DNA of 52,975 nucleotides from an uncultured Rubripirellula sp. (lineage in GTDB: Bacteria; Planctomycetota; Planctomycetia; Pirellulales; Pirellulaceae), in the NCBI GenBank assembly GCA_938045805.1, contig CALIBL010000064.1:1-52975 (forward strand). Reading direction: 5' to 3'. The position numbers were made by a program, and so were the translations under genes. Under the pieces are notes generated by a model, which was given only the letters and a program-made list of their open reading frames with translations, searched no databases and was not told the DNA's origin. This document shows, in pieces, positions 38,941 to 48,398 of this stretch. Every line of letters starts with the position of its first letter. Position 1 is the stretch's first letter.

Positions 38941-40412
38941 ATAAGAACCTTCACCGTGAAGCCATGATGGCTCTTAAAAGGAGATCGCTTTTCAGCCGTG
39001 GTGCCGCCGGACTGGGTGCAGCAGCACTTGCAGCAATTGACAGTTCAAAACAATCCTTGTCGGCGCAACCGCCAGTAACTGCGACAGACGGTTCAGCACC
39101 CAGCTTGCCACACCACGACGCCAAAGCACAGCGAGCAATTTATCTGTTCATGTCTGGTGCACCAAGTCAAATGGATCTTTGGGATCATAAACCTCAGATG
39201 GCTGATTGGTTTGACAAAGATCTCCCTGAGTCCATTCGAAAGGGTCAACGCCTGACGACCATGACCAGTGGCCAAGCAAGATTCCCAATTGCGCCGAGCA
39301 TCTACAAGTTTTCGCCCCACGGCCAACAGGGAACGATGGTGAGTGAACTTCTTCCCAACATGGCGAAGCAGGTTGATCAAATTGCCCTCGTACGCTCCAT
39401 GTATACCGAGGCGATCAATCACGACCCCGCGATCACCTACATTTGCACGGGAGACCAACTGCCCGGAAAAGCAAGCCTCGGATCATGGCTCAGTTACGGA
39501 CTCGGGACCGAGAATGAAAATCTTCCCGCGTTCATGGTAATGACGGCATCATGGACAGGACGGCAGCAGGCTCAGGCGCTTTACAACCGACTCTGGGGTA
39601 GCGGCTTTTTACCGAGCAAGTATCAAGGGGTGGCATTGAGGAGTCGAGGTGACAAAGTTCTATTTCTATCGAATCCCAAGGGGATCGATACCAACGCACG
39701 CCGCCGGATGCTTGACACACTGGGATCTCTTAATCAATTGAACCTACAGCAAGTAGGTGACCCTGAAATCAACGCGAGAATTGCTCAGTATGAAATGGCA
39801 TTTCGAATGCAAACGAGTGTTCCCGAGCTCGCTGACCTTAGCGATGAGCCACAGCATGTTCTCGACCTCTATGGACCCGAGGTACTGGTGCCTGGAACGT
39901 TCGCGAATTCATGCATCATGGCACGAAGAATGGCTGAGCGTGGCGTTCGATTCACACAGATCTTTCATCGCGGTTGGGATCAGCACGGCTCGTTGCCTAA
40001 AGATCTCCCTAAACAGTGCAATGATGTTGATCAGCCATCTGCAGGTTTGCTGACCGATCTCAAGCAGCGTGGGATGTTGGATGACACACTGGTCGTTTGG
40101 GGTGGAGAATTTGGTCGAACTGCGTACTGCCAAGGAAAGCTAACCAAAACGAATTACGGAAGGGATCATCACCCAAAATGCTTTTCCATTTGGATGGCGG
40201 GTGGAGGAGTTCGTGGTGGCATTGTTCACGGAGAGACCGATGACTTTAGCTATAACATCACGAAGGATCCCGTTCATATCCACGATTTGAACGCGACCAT
40301 TTTGCATCTGCTCGGAATCAATCACCGTCGCTTCACCTATCCGTTCCAAGGTCTTGATCAACGTTTAACCGGAGTGGAACCAGCACGTCTCGTTAAAGAA
40401 TTACTGATTTAA
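38937..40412 (+). CDS. DUF1501 domain protein
   Basis: A 491-residue protein of the DUF1501 family, which has an alkaline-phosphatase-like fold. A twin-arginine-like signal, [19 protein letters not shown], lies at residues 15-33, suggesting Tat export. Family blocks include [52 protein letters not shown], and [15 protein letters not shown] followed by [21 protein letters not shown]. The gene starts on the last codon of the PSD1 gene (ATGA overlap), the usual arrangement in planctomycetes, and the two products probably act together in the periplasm. The molecular activity of the family is not established. Confidence 0.92.
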   Translation: MNKNLHREAMMALKRRSLFSRGAAGLGAAALAAIDSSKQSLSAQPPVTATDGSAPSLPHHDAKAQRAIYLFMSGAPSQMDLWDHKPQMADWFDKDLPESIRKGQRLTTMTSGQARFPIAPSIYKFSPHGQQGTMVSELLPNMAKQVDQIALVRSMYTEAINHDPAITYICTGDQLPGKASLGSWLSYGLGTENENLPAFMVMTASWTGRQQAQALYNRLWGSGFLPSKYQGVALRSRGDKVLFLSNPKGIDTNARRRMLDTLGSLNQLNLQQVGDPEINARIAQYEMAFRMQTSVPELADLSDEPQHVLDLYGPEVLVPGTFANSCIMARRMAERGVRFTQIFHRGWDQHGSLPKDLPKQCNDVDQPSAGLLTDLKQRGMLDDTLVVWGGEFGRTAYCQGKLTKTNYGRDHHPKCFSIWMAGGGVRGGIVHGETDDFSYNITKDPVHIHDLNATILHLLGINHRRFTYPFQGLDQRLTGVEPARLVKELLI

Positions 40413-40500
40413 GTTTCGGTAAATTCATTGATTTTTAACAAGCTCAAGAAGCTCTTCCACTACCGCCAACAGCATTAGCCTAATTACCGTCTAAACAACC

Positions 40501-42009
40501 ATGCCTCAACGTCTTGCACCGACCGCTATGCTTTCAACGCTTTTACTTTCACTGTTGGTTTTAACACCCTGCAAGTTTGCGGACTCTCAGGAAACGAATC
40601 AAAGGAAGAGTAATGATCCGGTCACGCCAGAGAAACCGAATGTCCTCTTCATCTTCCTTGATGATTTTGGCTGGCGAGACTGCGGGTTCATGGGTTCGGA
40701 CTACTATGAAACGCCGCATCTTGATCAGTTAGCCCGTGAAGGAATGATCTTTACCAACGCCTACTCCGCTGCGGCAAATTGCGCTCCGGCACGTGCCTGC
40801 TTACTCTCGGGGCAATACAGTCCGCGGCACGAAATCTACAACGTTGGGACGACACGCCGCGGTAAACCTCAACACGGCAAACTGATGCACATTGCCGGCA
40901 CCGACACCTTGGATCCGCAGATCAAGACATGGGCGCATCAAATCCAAAAAGCTGGCTACACCACCGCTATAATGGGCAAATGGCACCTAAGTGATGATCC
41001 GATCCCCTATGGTTTCCACATCAACGTCGCCGGTTCACACAGTGGCAGTCCCCCACGCGGCTACTTCCCACCGCACCCTAATGTTCCGGGACTACCGGAG
41101 CCAAAAAAAGATGAGTACTTAACGGATCGATTAACCGACGAGGCGATGGCATTCATCAAGAAGAACGACCAACAGCCTTGGATGCTTTACCTCTCCCATT
41201 TTGCTGTTCACACGCCCCTGCAGGGCAGAGCTGACCTGGTTGAAAAGTATCAAGCCAAGCCCAAAGGAACTCTTCACAATCATGCCGTGATGGCTGCAAT
41301 GATTGAGAGTGTGGACGAAGGGGTCGGCAAGGTCATTGAAACACTAAAGCAAACAAACCAGAGAGAAAAGACGGTCATCATCTTTAGTTCTGACAACGGA
41401 GGTTACGGACCAGCAACCTCGATGCGACCCCTGCGTGGATATAAGGGGACCTATTATGAGGGTGGAATTCGTGAACCATTCTTTGTGAATTGGCCAGGTG
41501 TGGTGGCAGCAGGAACCACCAATAGCACACCGATTATCAACGTCGACCTCTATCCCACTCTTTGCGCCATTACGGGCGCGGCATTGCCTAAGAACCAAAT
41601 CATGGACGGCGTGAATTTATTGCCGCTACTACAAGGTGAAAAAGAGACACTCAAAGACCGAGCGTTATTCTGGCACTTCCCCGCTTACCTCCAAAGCTAT
41701 CAGCGTAGCGACGAGCAACGCGATCCGTTATTCCGCAGCCGACCTTGCGGCATCATCCGATACGGCAATTGGAAGTTGCATGAGTACTTTGAAGATGGCG
41801 AACTTGAACTCTACGATCTTCAAAATGATGTGAGTGAAGTGAATAACCTTGCGGCTTCGAAGCCTGAGAAGGCGGCGGAACTCCACGAAATGCTAATCGC
41901 TTGGCGGGATGCAACTGACGCGCCGGTCCCCACCACCCGCAACCCGAATTATTCGGAATCTGCAGAGGCGGAAGCGATTGAAAAATTCAATCGAAAAGGA
42001 AAACGCTAA
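40501..42009 (+). CDS. Type I sulfatase (secreted)
   Basis: A 502-residue sulfatase with a signal peptide (residues 1-29). The first metal site is FIFLDDFGWRDCGF, with Asp54-Asp55. The formylglycine motif C-x-P-x-R is CAPAR, with Cys94, followed by ACLLSGQ. MGKWHLSDD, LSHFAVHTPLQGR and FSSDNGGYG supply further catalytic and metal residues. It lies 88 bases after the DUF1501 gene on the same strand and is probably expressed with the PSD1/DUF1501 pair, hinting at degradation of a sulfated marine polysaccharide. The exact sulfate ester is not predictable. Convergent with the aminotransferase gene. Confidence 0.93.
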   Translation: MPQRLAPTAMLSTLLLSLLVLTPCKFADSQETNQRKSNDPVTPEKPNVLFIFLDDFGWRDCGFMGSDYYETPHLDQLAREGMIFTNAYSAAANCAPARACLLSGQYSPRHEIYNVGTTRRGKPQHGKLMHIAGTDTLDPQIKTWAHQIQKAGYTTAIMGKWHLSDDPIPYGFHINVAGSHSGSPPRGYFPPHPNVPGLPEPKKDEYLTDRLTDEAMAFIKKNDQQPWMLYLSHFAVHTPLQGRADLVEKYQAKPKGTLHNHAVMAAMIESVDEGVGKVIETLKQTNQREKTVIIFSSDNGGYGPATSMRPLRGYKGTYYEGGIREPFFVNWPGVVAAGTTNSTPIINVDLYPTLCAITGAALPKNQIMDGVNLLPLLQGEKETLKDRALFWHFPAYLQSYQRSDEQRDPLFRSRPCGIIRYGNWKLHEYFEDGELELYDLQNDVSEVNNLAASKPEKAAELHEMLIAWRDATDAPVPTTRNPNYSESAEAEAIEKFNRKGKR

Positions 42010-42068
42010 TCAATCTCAGGTGACCCATCACGCATGACTGTGATCACCGAGTCTGGGGTGAATTAACA

Positions 42069-43292
42069 CTAATTTTCAAGGACCTGGGCGACAGCGGCAC
42101 AGAACGCAGTCATCTTGCTCTCCAGCATTCCTGCAACATTGATTCGGCCGCTGCCGACGATATAGATCCCATGATCAGCCTTCAACTGATCAACCTGCAT
42201 CTTATTGAGTCCACTGAAGGAAAACATTCCGCATTGATCGAGTAGAAATCCAAAGTCGTGCCCGTTACCGGTACTCCTCATGGTAGAAACAAATTGCTCA
42301 CGAAGAAGCTTGATGCGATCTCGCATCGCTGCAAGTTCAGATTCCCACTGAGCAGTCAGTTCTTCACAACCGAGGATGGTCGCCACAATCGCACCTCCAT
42401 GCCTTGGTGGATTGCTGTAATTGGATCGGACCAATCGCTTCAGTTGACTCTGCACAGCACTGGCAGATCCGGCGTCTCCGGCAACCACCGAGATCGCTCC
42501 AACACGTTCACCATAGAGCCCAAAATTCTTTGAGAAAGAATTGCAAACGATCGCCTCGGAGTTGTGACGCAATATCGCTTCGATCGACTCTGCGTCCTCC
42601 CTGATACCGTGACCAAAGCCCTGATAAGCGAAATCGATTAACGGCAACAATCCTCGATCGGATAAAACCTTTGCGATCGATTCCCACTGATCAGCCGAAG
42701 GGTCAACTCCGGTCGGGTTGTGACAACAGGCATGAAGAAGAATTGCATCACCACGTTGTGCTTTAGAAGTCAGGTCCTCAATCATCCCTTCAAAATCAAG
42801 GGTGGTGCGATCTGCGGCAAGATAGCGATACGATTCGACCGGCAAACCCTCGGATTCAAAAACCGCGTGGTGATTGGCCCAAGTCGGATTGGAGGCCCAG
42901 ACCTTTAAGGGTGGCATTTGTGAAGACAAGAAACTCGCGGCAACTCGCAGTGCTCCGGTACCACCAGGTGACTGCAATGTTGCAATTCTTTCAGCCGAGA
43001 CGGTCTCACCGAAAACCATTCGCTGAACCGCCGCGCGATACTCAGGCATTCCATCTATTGGGAGATAACCCTTGGTTTTCTCCGTCTCCAGCAATCGACG
43101 CTCGGCTTCCTTCACACAGTCCAAAACTGGGGTCTGCCCAGAAGCATCCTTGTAGACCCCAACGCTCAAGTTCATCTTGTCTGATCGCTGATCTGCTAAA
43201 AACGCCTCAGTAAGGCCAAGAATTGGGTCAGGAGGTGCTGTTGAAATCGAGGAAAATCGCAATGCAGCTGGGGATTCGCTTGAATCAGTCAT
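42069..43292 (-). CDS. Aromatic amino acid / aspartate aminotransferase
   Basis: A 407-residue class I PLP aminotransferase of the AspC/TyrB group (subgroup I-alpha). Visible features are the N-terminal NLSVGVYKD, LQSPGGTGALRVA, the pocket block HACCHNPTGVDP, and the PLP lysine Lys255 in SFSKNFGLYGERVG. The substrate-side motif RSNYSNPPRHGGAIVATIL and SFSGLNKMQVDQL follow. The longest frame begins at TTG 43328; ATG 43292 is preferred. AspC and TyrB cannot be separated by eye. It transfers amino groups between aspartate or aromatic amino acids and 2-oxoglutarate. Divergent from the GMC oxidoreductase gene across 137 bases. Confidence 0.9.
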   Translation of the reverse strand: MTDSSESPAALRFSSISTAPPDPILGLTEAFLADQRSDKMNLSVGVYKDASGQTPVLDCVKEAERRLLETEKTKGYLPIDGMPEYRAAVQRMVFGETVSAERIATLQSPGGTGALRVAASFLSSQMPPLKVWASNPTWANHHAVFESEGLPVESYRYLAADRTTLDFEGMIEDLTSKAQRGDAILLHACCHNPTGVDPSADQWESIAKVLSDRGLLPLIDFAYQGFGHGIREDAESIEAILRHNSEAIVCNSFSKNFGLYGERVGAISVVAGDAGSASAVQSQLKRLVRSNYSNPPRHGGAIVATILGCEELTAQWESELAAMRDRIKLLREQFVSTMRSTGNGHDFGFLLDQCGMFSFSGLNKMQVDQLKADHGIYIVGSGRINVAGMLESKMTAFCAAVAQVLEN

Positions 43293-43429
43293 GGTGGAAT
43301 GATGACAAAGGGGTAGAGTAAAAACCAAATCGTCAGCCTACCGATATCCGAGTTTCGTTTTAGGCAGATTTCAAAAATCGTAATCGACAGATCAAGAATC
43401 GACCATCGTACGACCGTCCATAAAGTGCC

Positions 43430-44926
43430 ATGAATCAGCCAGATTTTATCGTCGTGGGAGCAGGGTCTGCCGGATGCGTCCTGACTCGGCGACTTACGGA
43501 AGATTTCAATGCGACGGTGACACTGGTTGAAGCTCCCTCCTCGCCCGCTCCAACAAGGGACCGCCATCGGCCTGCAAACTGGATCAAACTCCTCAAATCT
43601 GCTGAAGACTGGAATTTTTCCACGGAGCCAACACCATCCTTGGCCAACCGGCGTCTACAGTGGCCACGAGGACGCGGAATCGGCGGTAGCAGCCGGATCA
43701 ACGCCATGATTTGGTTTCCACCTACGGAAGCCGATGTGAACCGGCTTGCTCATGCGTCTGATAACCACTGGAACGCAGGTCGAATCCATTCAGCGGTGAA
43801 GTCGATTGAACAACTACTTCAGCCGGAGGACCCGCGGTGGCTAAGCAGACCGTCGCAGAGCTTTCTTGACGCGACCCGTTCGTTGGCTGACTGCAAACCC
43901 ATGGTCTACCGACGTCTGAACCGCCTTGGGAAACGAACTTCCCTCCGCTCACTGATTCAAACAACGCTGGAATCACCAGAGCCTTGGGAGCACCGGATTG
44001 AAGTGGTGCGTGGAATCGCCGACCAGTTGGTTTGGGTAGATGAAAAAATAACGGGAATTGAATTATTGACCGAAAACGGCAAGACGAAACTTGTCTCACG
44101 ATACGGCGTGATTTTGGCCTCAGGTGCAATTGGTACACCCACCATTTTGATGCGAAGCGGAATCGGCTGCCCAGATGCGTTGAAAGAGCACGGGATTGCA
44201 TCCCGAGTCGAAAATCTTCGCGTTGGAAAGAATCTTCGAGATCACCTGATCATGCCGGTAATTTTTCAACAATTTTCCAATGCAGATCGCTTTTCTCCAT
44301 TTGACGACCCACGCCACCTCGCTCAGTGGCAAACTTTGGGCAGTGGACCACTTTCGAGTAATTTGGCGGAGTGTGGTGGGCTTTTTCTGGCAGATACCGT
44401 CCAACTCCATGTCACCCCAACCCACTACCTAACCTTTCCCAAAGAAGATGCTACCGCATGGATGACAATTGGCGTTAATGTAACTCAACCTCAGTCTTGC
44501 GGTCACTTACATCTCCGTTCGGCGGACCCCTCAGAACCTCCTGCCATCACTACCAAATATTTGGATCAGCACCAAGATCTCGAACAAGCCATTCAAGGCG
44601 TTGAGTTTGTGCGAGAATTAGCAAAATTGGGTGCTTTTCGTGACACCATTTTAACCGAAGTACTTCCCGGACCTAAACGATCAACCGCAGGGGCGATCGC
44701 TCGTTCCATTGAGCGATATTCACAAACGCTCTACCATCCACTCGGAACCTGTGCCGCTGGAAACCATCCTGAAGATGCCGTTGACCATCGGTTTCGCCTA
44801 CGGAATTCCTGCGGATTGTGGGTCGTGGACGGTTCTGTCTTTCCGGGAATCACGATGGGGAATCCCAATGCGACCATCATGAGCCTTGCATGGATGGCTG
44901 CAGAAGAAATTGCCGCGGCTCGGTAG
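43430..44926 (+). CDS. GMC-family flavoprotein oxidoreductase
   Basis: A 498-residue FAD enzyme of the glucose-methanol-choline family. The dinucleotide motif FIVVGAGSAGCVLTRRL is at residues 6-22. The GMC signature 1 region is WPRGRGIGGSSRINAMIW (about 82-99) and signature 2 is ASGAIGTPTILMRSGIG near 230. The C-terminal catalytic region has YHPLGTCAAG, with the active-site His near 434, and VDGSVFPGITMGNPNATIMSLAWMAAEEIA. It probably oxidises an alcohol such as choline or a sugar derivative. It is somewhat shorter than typical choline dehydrogenases (530-560). No cytochrome or betaine aldehyde dehydrogenase partner is adjacent. Confidence 0.91.
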   Translation: MNQPDFIVVGAGSAGCVLTRRLTEDFNATVTLVEAPSSPAPTRDRHRPANWIKLLKSAEDWNFSTEPTPSLANRRLQWPRGRGIGGSSRINAMIWFPPTEADVNRLAHASDNHWNAGRIHSAVKSIEQLLQPEDPRWLSRPSQSFLDATRSLADCKPMVYRRLNRLGKRTSLRSLIQTTLESPEPWEHRIEVVRGIADQLVWVDEKITGIELLTENGKTKLVSRYGVILASGAIGTPTILMRSGIGCPDALKEHGIASRVENLRVGKNLRDHLIMPVIFQQFSNADRFSPFDDPRHLAQWQTLGSGPLSSNLAECGGLFLADTVQLHVTPTHYLTFPKEDATAWMTIGVNVTQPQSCGHLHLRSADPSEPPAITTKYLDQHQDLEQAIQGVEFVRELAKLGAFRDTILTEVLPGPKRSTAGAIARSIERYSQTLYHPLGTCAAGNHPEDAVDHRFRLRNSCGLWVVDGSVFPGITMGNPNATIMSLAWMAAEEIAAAR

Positions 44927-45026
44927 CTATTTTTCTACAGACAGTGATCGGTTTTAAAAGATGTGTTGAAGTGACCTCACCGAATGGACACAAAGGCATT
45001 ATGATTTTGGAAACACAGGGTCAAAC

Positions 45027-45060
45027 AATCGTCTGCCTGCCGAAGTAAGGCTAGGCGATT
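45027..45060 (+). promoter_or_regulatory. Leader hairpin upstream of nhaA (possible cation-responsive element)
   Basis: A 12-bp stem with one bulged T lies 67 bases before the nhaA ATG. AATCGTCT (45027-45034) pairs with AGGCGATT (45053-45060), with one G-U, and GCCT (45035-45038) pairs with AGGC (45048-45051) around the loop GCCGAAGTA. It is not followed by T residues, so it is not an ordinary terminator. Some nhaA genes carry known leader RNA motifs that sense lithium; whether this one belongs to them cannot be judged without a covariance-model search. Confidence 0.4.
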
Positions 45061-45127
45061 AATTCACAAAAAGTACTCGCTGAACCCATCATGACGATTG
45101 GTTCTACTCAGGAAATTGTCCGCAAAG

Positions 45128-46483
45128 ATGACTGGGCACCCCCAAAAACACGGCATCATCCGCACACTGATTGACAATTCGTTCCTTCTGATTGCGGGAA
45201 CACTGCTGGCTTTGTTATGGGCTAATGGTGCCTTCAATCTCGGCGTGATTCCGGAGAGCCTACGACTTTCATCAGATAGTTACTTCGAATTCATTGAATT
45301 CGATCTGGTTTCCGGTTGGTCTGGAGACCACGAAGCGGCAGATCATTCTGCGCCAGCCACTTCGCATTCGGATGGCGATCATGCAGGAAATCCAGAGGAC
45401 TCGGGTGGTCACCATGGGTTCAGCATCCACTTCCTGATCAACGATATTTTTATGGCTCTATTTTTTGCCATTGCCGCCAAAGAAGTTTGGGAGTCGATGC
45501 TACCCGGGGGCGCTCTTTCCAATCCACGAAAAGCCGCCACCCCCCTCCTTGCCACCTTCGGCGGGATTGCGGGCCCCGCATTGGTCTACCTTGGTGGTTG
45601 TGTGTTGACAGGACAAACTGCCGTTTTCGGAGATGGCTGGGCGGTACCGTGTGCGACCGATATCGCGTTTAGCTACCTTGTTGCTAGGGTGATTTTCGGA
45701 GCAGGTCATCCTGCGATCGCATTCCTTCTACTTCTCGCGATTGCGGATGACGCCGCAGGCCTAATCATTTTGGCCGTAGCCTACCCGCAAGCGCCAATCG
45801 AGATTAAGTGGTTTTTACTCACGATTTTCGCGATGGTCTTTGCAAAAATTCTCTGTAAAGCACGTGTTCACTCACACTGGGCTTATCTGATTGGTCCAGG
45901 TGTTCTGTCATGGTTCAGCTTTTATGAAGCGAATATTCACCCCGCATTGGGATTGGTCCCCATTATTCCTTTCCTGCCTCACGCTCATACGGATTTAGGA
46001 ATTTTTGCCACGCAGGAACTTCACCGAGATGACACGCTCAATGAGTTTGAACATTTCTGGAAGCTTCCGGTTGAATTCTTTCTTGGACTTTTTGGTCTCG
46101 CAAATGCCGGTGTTATATTCAGTAGTTTGGGTACCGGTACATGGCTTGTCCTCGCTGGTCTTCTACTCGGCAAACCGATTGGAATCACGCTCATGACCCT
46201 ACTCGCGGAAAAGGGTCTCAAACTAGAAAAACCTGCTGGAATGGACTACCGCCACGTTGTCACCCTCGGCATGGTTGCTGGAATTGGTTTCACCGTAGCA
46301 CTCTTTGTGTCCACCGCAGCGTTCACGGTTGCTGGGCCGGTTCAAGACTCGGTTAAAATGGGAGCGTTGCTGAGTTTTGCCGCTGCTCCGCTCGCAATCA
46401 TCATTGGCAAAGCGTTGCGAATTCAACCATCCACTTTGGCTGAATCAGCCGGTGGCGAGATCAATGATGAGCCAGCTTCCTAA
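45128..46483 (+). CDS. nhaA: Na+/H+ antiporter NhaA
   Basis: A 451-residue membrane antiporter exchanging sodium (or lithium) for protons. Recognisable features are helix 1 (NSFLLIAGTLLALLWANG), the unwound helix 4 region CATDIAFSYLVARVIFG, and the ion-binding Asp pair in LLLAIADDAAGLIIL. The C-terminal block is GMVAGIGFTVALFVSTAAF. The equivalent of the HPTIAG turn reads NIHPALGLVPIIPF. Between helices 1 and 2, residues about 67-97 form a His/Asp-rich loop not seen in E. coli NhaA. The frame opens at TTG 45098; I prefer ATG 45128. An out-of-frame ATG at 45091 opens a 28-codon frame overlapping the start, so the true N-terminus is uncertain. Confidence 0.9.
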   Translation: MTGHPQKHGIIRTLIDNSFLLIAGTLLALLWANGAFNLGVIPESLRLSSDSYFEFIEFDLVSGWSGDHEAADHSAPATSHSDGDHAGNPEDSGGHHGFSIHFLINDIFMALFFAIAAKEVWESMLPGGALSNPRKAATPLLATFGGIAGPALVYLGGCVLTGQTAVFGDGWAVPCATDIAFSYLVARVIFGAGHPAIAFLLLLAIADDAAGLIILAVAYPQAPIEIKWFLLTIFAMVFAKILCKARVHSHWAYLIGPGVLSWFSFYEANIHPALGLVPIIPFLPHAHTDLGIFATQELHRDDTLNEFEHFWKLPVEFFLGLFGLANAGVIFSSLGTGTWLVLAGLLLGKPIGITLMTLLAEKGLKLEKPAGMDYRHVVTLGMVAGIGFTVALFVSTAAFTVAGPVQDSVKMGALLSFAAAPLAIIIGKALRIQPSTLAESAGGEINDEPAS

Positions 46484-46585
46484 TTCGGCAGAACGCTCAA
46501 AACGCATCCAAGTTTGATTGGTAAGCAACGGTTTCGACTGCAACCGAGACGCCTTCTGGCAACTCCGAAGAAAAAGGATCTCATC

Positions 46586-47623
46586 ATGACGCAAGACAAA
46601 CTGCCAATTGAAGCAATCGGTGAAGACGAGCAAGAACGTCCGCAACCTGCAAATGAGCCTTTATCGCACGATCCATCCGAAGATCTATTCCGAACTCTCA
46701 GGAAGACAATTGATCGCTTGGAGGAGGATCAACCCGCTCGTGGTGACCTAAAAATTCTCTCGAGAACCCTTCGGGAATTGAGGTACGCTTTTTCGATCTT
46801 TCGTCCGTATCGCCGACGAAGGAAACTGACCATCTTTGGCTCAGCTAGAACCGCTGAGGACCACCCCGAGTACCTTGCTGCTGTTGAACTGGGACGGCGG
46901 ATGGCGGACCACGGCTGGATGGTGATCACCGGTGCTGGTGGTGGCATCATGGAGGCCGGGCACCGAGGCGCGGGACGTGATGCCTCATTGGGTCTCAATA
47001 TCATGCTCCCGTTTGAGCAGAGTGCGAATCCGTACATCGACGGCGACTCCAAACTCGTCACGATGAAGTACTTCTTCACTCGCAAGCTGATGTTTGTCAA
47101 AGAATGCAGTGCGGTCGTTTGTATCCCCGGTGGATTCGGAACGCTGGATGAGGCGTTAGAAACGCTAACGTTGATGCAAACCGGCAAGCAAACCATCCTG
47201 CCACTGGTTCTTCTTGATCATCCTGACGGTAGCTACTGGAAAGATGCAGGGATCTTTTTTGAGAAGCAGCTACTAAATAATGGGATGATTAGCCCTGAGG
47301 ACGTCAGCCTTTACAAAATTACCGACTCGGTAGACGAGGCGATTGATGAAATCTTGAATTTCTATCGCATCTATCACAGCATGCGATACGTAAAAGATCA
47401 ACTTGTCTTTCGTCTCAAAGCCGAATTGGCACCCGATCATCTAACGAGGATTCGAGAGACATTCTCTGACATTCTAGTCAAAGGCACCTTCGAGCAAACG
47501 GAAGCCTTACCGCAAGAATCCGGTGAACCAGAGCTGGCGGATCTTCCACGATTGGTTTTCCACTTTGACCGCCGAGCCCTAGGAAGGCTGAGGATGTTGA
47601 TTGATGAAATCAACCAACCCTAA
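46586..47623 (+). CDS. LOG-family protein (TIGR00730-like, nucleotide phosphoribohydrolase fold)
   Basis: A 345-residue Rossmann-like protein of the LOG (lysine decarboxylase-like) family. The diagnostic PGGFGTLDE motif is near residues 180-189, preceded by ITGAGGGIMEAGHRGAGR and TRKLMFVKECSAVV. Family members cleave nucleoside 5'-monophosphates (cytokinin activation in plants, nucleotide turnover in bacteria); many were misnamed lysine decarboxylases. It has an extra N-terminal region of about 75 residues (acidic, then a helical DPSEDLFRTLRKTIDRLEE segment) and about 100 extra C-terminal residues. The frame opens at 46514, but ATG 46586 has AAAGGATC upstream. It is 102 bases after nhaA on the same strand. 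Confidence 0.9.
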   Translation: MTQDKLPIEAIGEDEQERPQPANEPLSHDPSEDLFRTLRKTIDRLEEDQPARGDLKILSRTLRELRYAFSIFRPYRRRRKLTIFGSARTAEDHPEYLAAVELGRRMADHGWMVITGAGGGIMEAGHRGAGRDASLGLNIMLPFEQSANPYIDGDSKLVTMKYFFTRKLMFVKECSAVVCIPGGFGTLDEALETLTLMQTGKQTILPLVLLDHPDGSYWKDAGIFFEKQLLNNGMISPEDVSLYKITDSVDEAIDEILNFYRIYHSMRYVKDQLVFRLKAELAPDHLTRIRETFSDILVKGTFEQTEALPQESGEPELADLPRLVFHFDRRALGRLRMLIDEINQP

Positions 47624-47735
47624 TGCTCACCAAGAGTCAGTGCTCATCAAGAATCTTGGAATACGCAACCTTCAAACCGCTGAACGCGTGAGACGATCAC
47701 GCTGACTTGATGGATCTGCCTTGGGTTGAGACACG

Positions 47736-47769
47736 AAAAAACCGCACGATCCAAAACAGGACCGTGCGG
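47736..47769 (-). terminator. Intrinsic terminator of the DUF3467 gene
   Basis: Read on the minus strand, CCGCACGGTCC and GGATCGTGCGG form an 11-bp stem (one G-U pair) around a 6-base loop, TGTTTT, followed directly by six T residues. It sits 28 bases past the DUF3467 stop. On the plus strand the G-U becomes an A-C mismatch and no T-run follows, so it acts on the minus strand. It is the clearest rho-independent terminator in the window. Confidence 0.88.
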
Positions 47770-47797
47770 CAGATGCGATGCATTAAAGCTGGAAGAT

Positions 47798-48172
47798 CTA
47801 TTCTTCTTTAGCAGGTGCTTGCTGGGTTGGCTGATTGAGACCTGGGCGAACTCGCTTGTTGATGTCCGTCTCAAGCACGCCAAAGACGGCTTCGTGACGA
47901 GCAACCGACATCTGCAAAGCAGCAAGTAGTCGCTTCGCGGTGTAAAAGTTCACGATGATTCGTTGCTTGACTTGAATTGGATCCTTAGGAACACCGATCG
48001 GCTGCGGATTCAAGCCAAAATCAACAATGAGTTCCTCTGGGGAACCGGTCACGCGACAAAAGTTTGCGTACGACGCCACGGCGTGATCATCATTGACCTG
48101 CACTTGGACAGGTTGCTGAGTTTGCGCTTGCTCTGCAGGTTGAGCTTTTTCCGTATCTTTGCTGTCAGCCAT
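47798..48172 (-). CDS. DUF3467 domain protein
   Basis: A 124-residue soluble protein with the DUF3467 core at about residues 25-105: ASYANFCRVTGSPEELIVDFGLNP, then VKQRIIVNFYTAKRLLAALQMSVARHEAVFG. The N-terminal 25 residues are Gln/Ala-rich and the C-terminus is Pro/Gln-rich, both probably disordered. The family is widespread but uncharacterised. GAGGAG lies 9 bases upstream of the ATG, one of the best ribosome-binding sites here, and a strong terminator follows, so it is a single-gene, well-expressed unit. A short inverted repeat, TAACA-tgt-TGTTA (48190-48202), lies in its leader. Confidence 0.9.
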   Translation of the reverse strand: MADSKDTEKAQPAEQAQTQQPVQVQVNDDHAVASYANFCRVTGSPEELIVDFGLNPQPIGVPKDPIQVKQRIIVNFYTAKRLLAALQMSVARHEAVFGVLETDINKRVRPGLNQPTQQAPAKEE

Positions 48173-48398
48173 TAAGTTTTCTCCTCAAATTGATAACATG
48201 TTGTTAGACATTGTGATTGTAGTTCTTCTCGCTAACCGAACTCCACGCCATTTTGGACGTGTTAAAGCTGACTTTAGTTCCCAATCTCGGATAGTTACTG
48301 AAGATGCAGGGTGATACCAAAAAATGCTAGATCCCAAAAGATGAATTTGCTGCCAAGACTATCGAAAGCAACCAATGCGTGATGGACAGACGTGTTAA

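Noticed and set aside
42014..42053. Inverted repeats GGTGA/TCACC and TCAC/GTGA between convergent sulfatase and aminotransferase genes
   Set aside because: Imperfect, with a bulge and no T-run; too weak to call a terminator.
43722..44201. Minus-strand 159-codon frame inside the GMC oxidoreductase gene
   Set aside because: Antisense shadow of a well-supported flavoprotein.
45091..45177. Out-of-frame ATG and 28-codon frame at the nhaA start, possible frameshift
   Set aside because: A frameshift cannot be shown from one sequence; the in-frame ATG at 45128 gives a normal antiporter. Kept only as a caution on the N-terminus.
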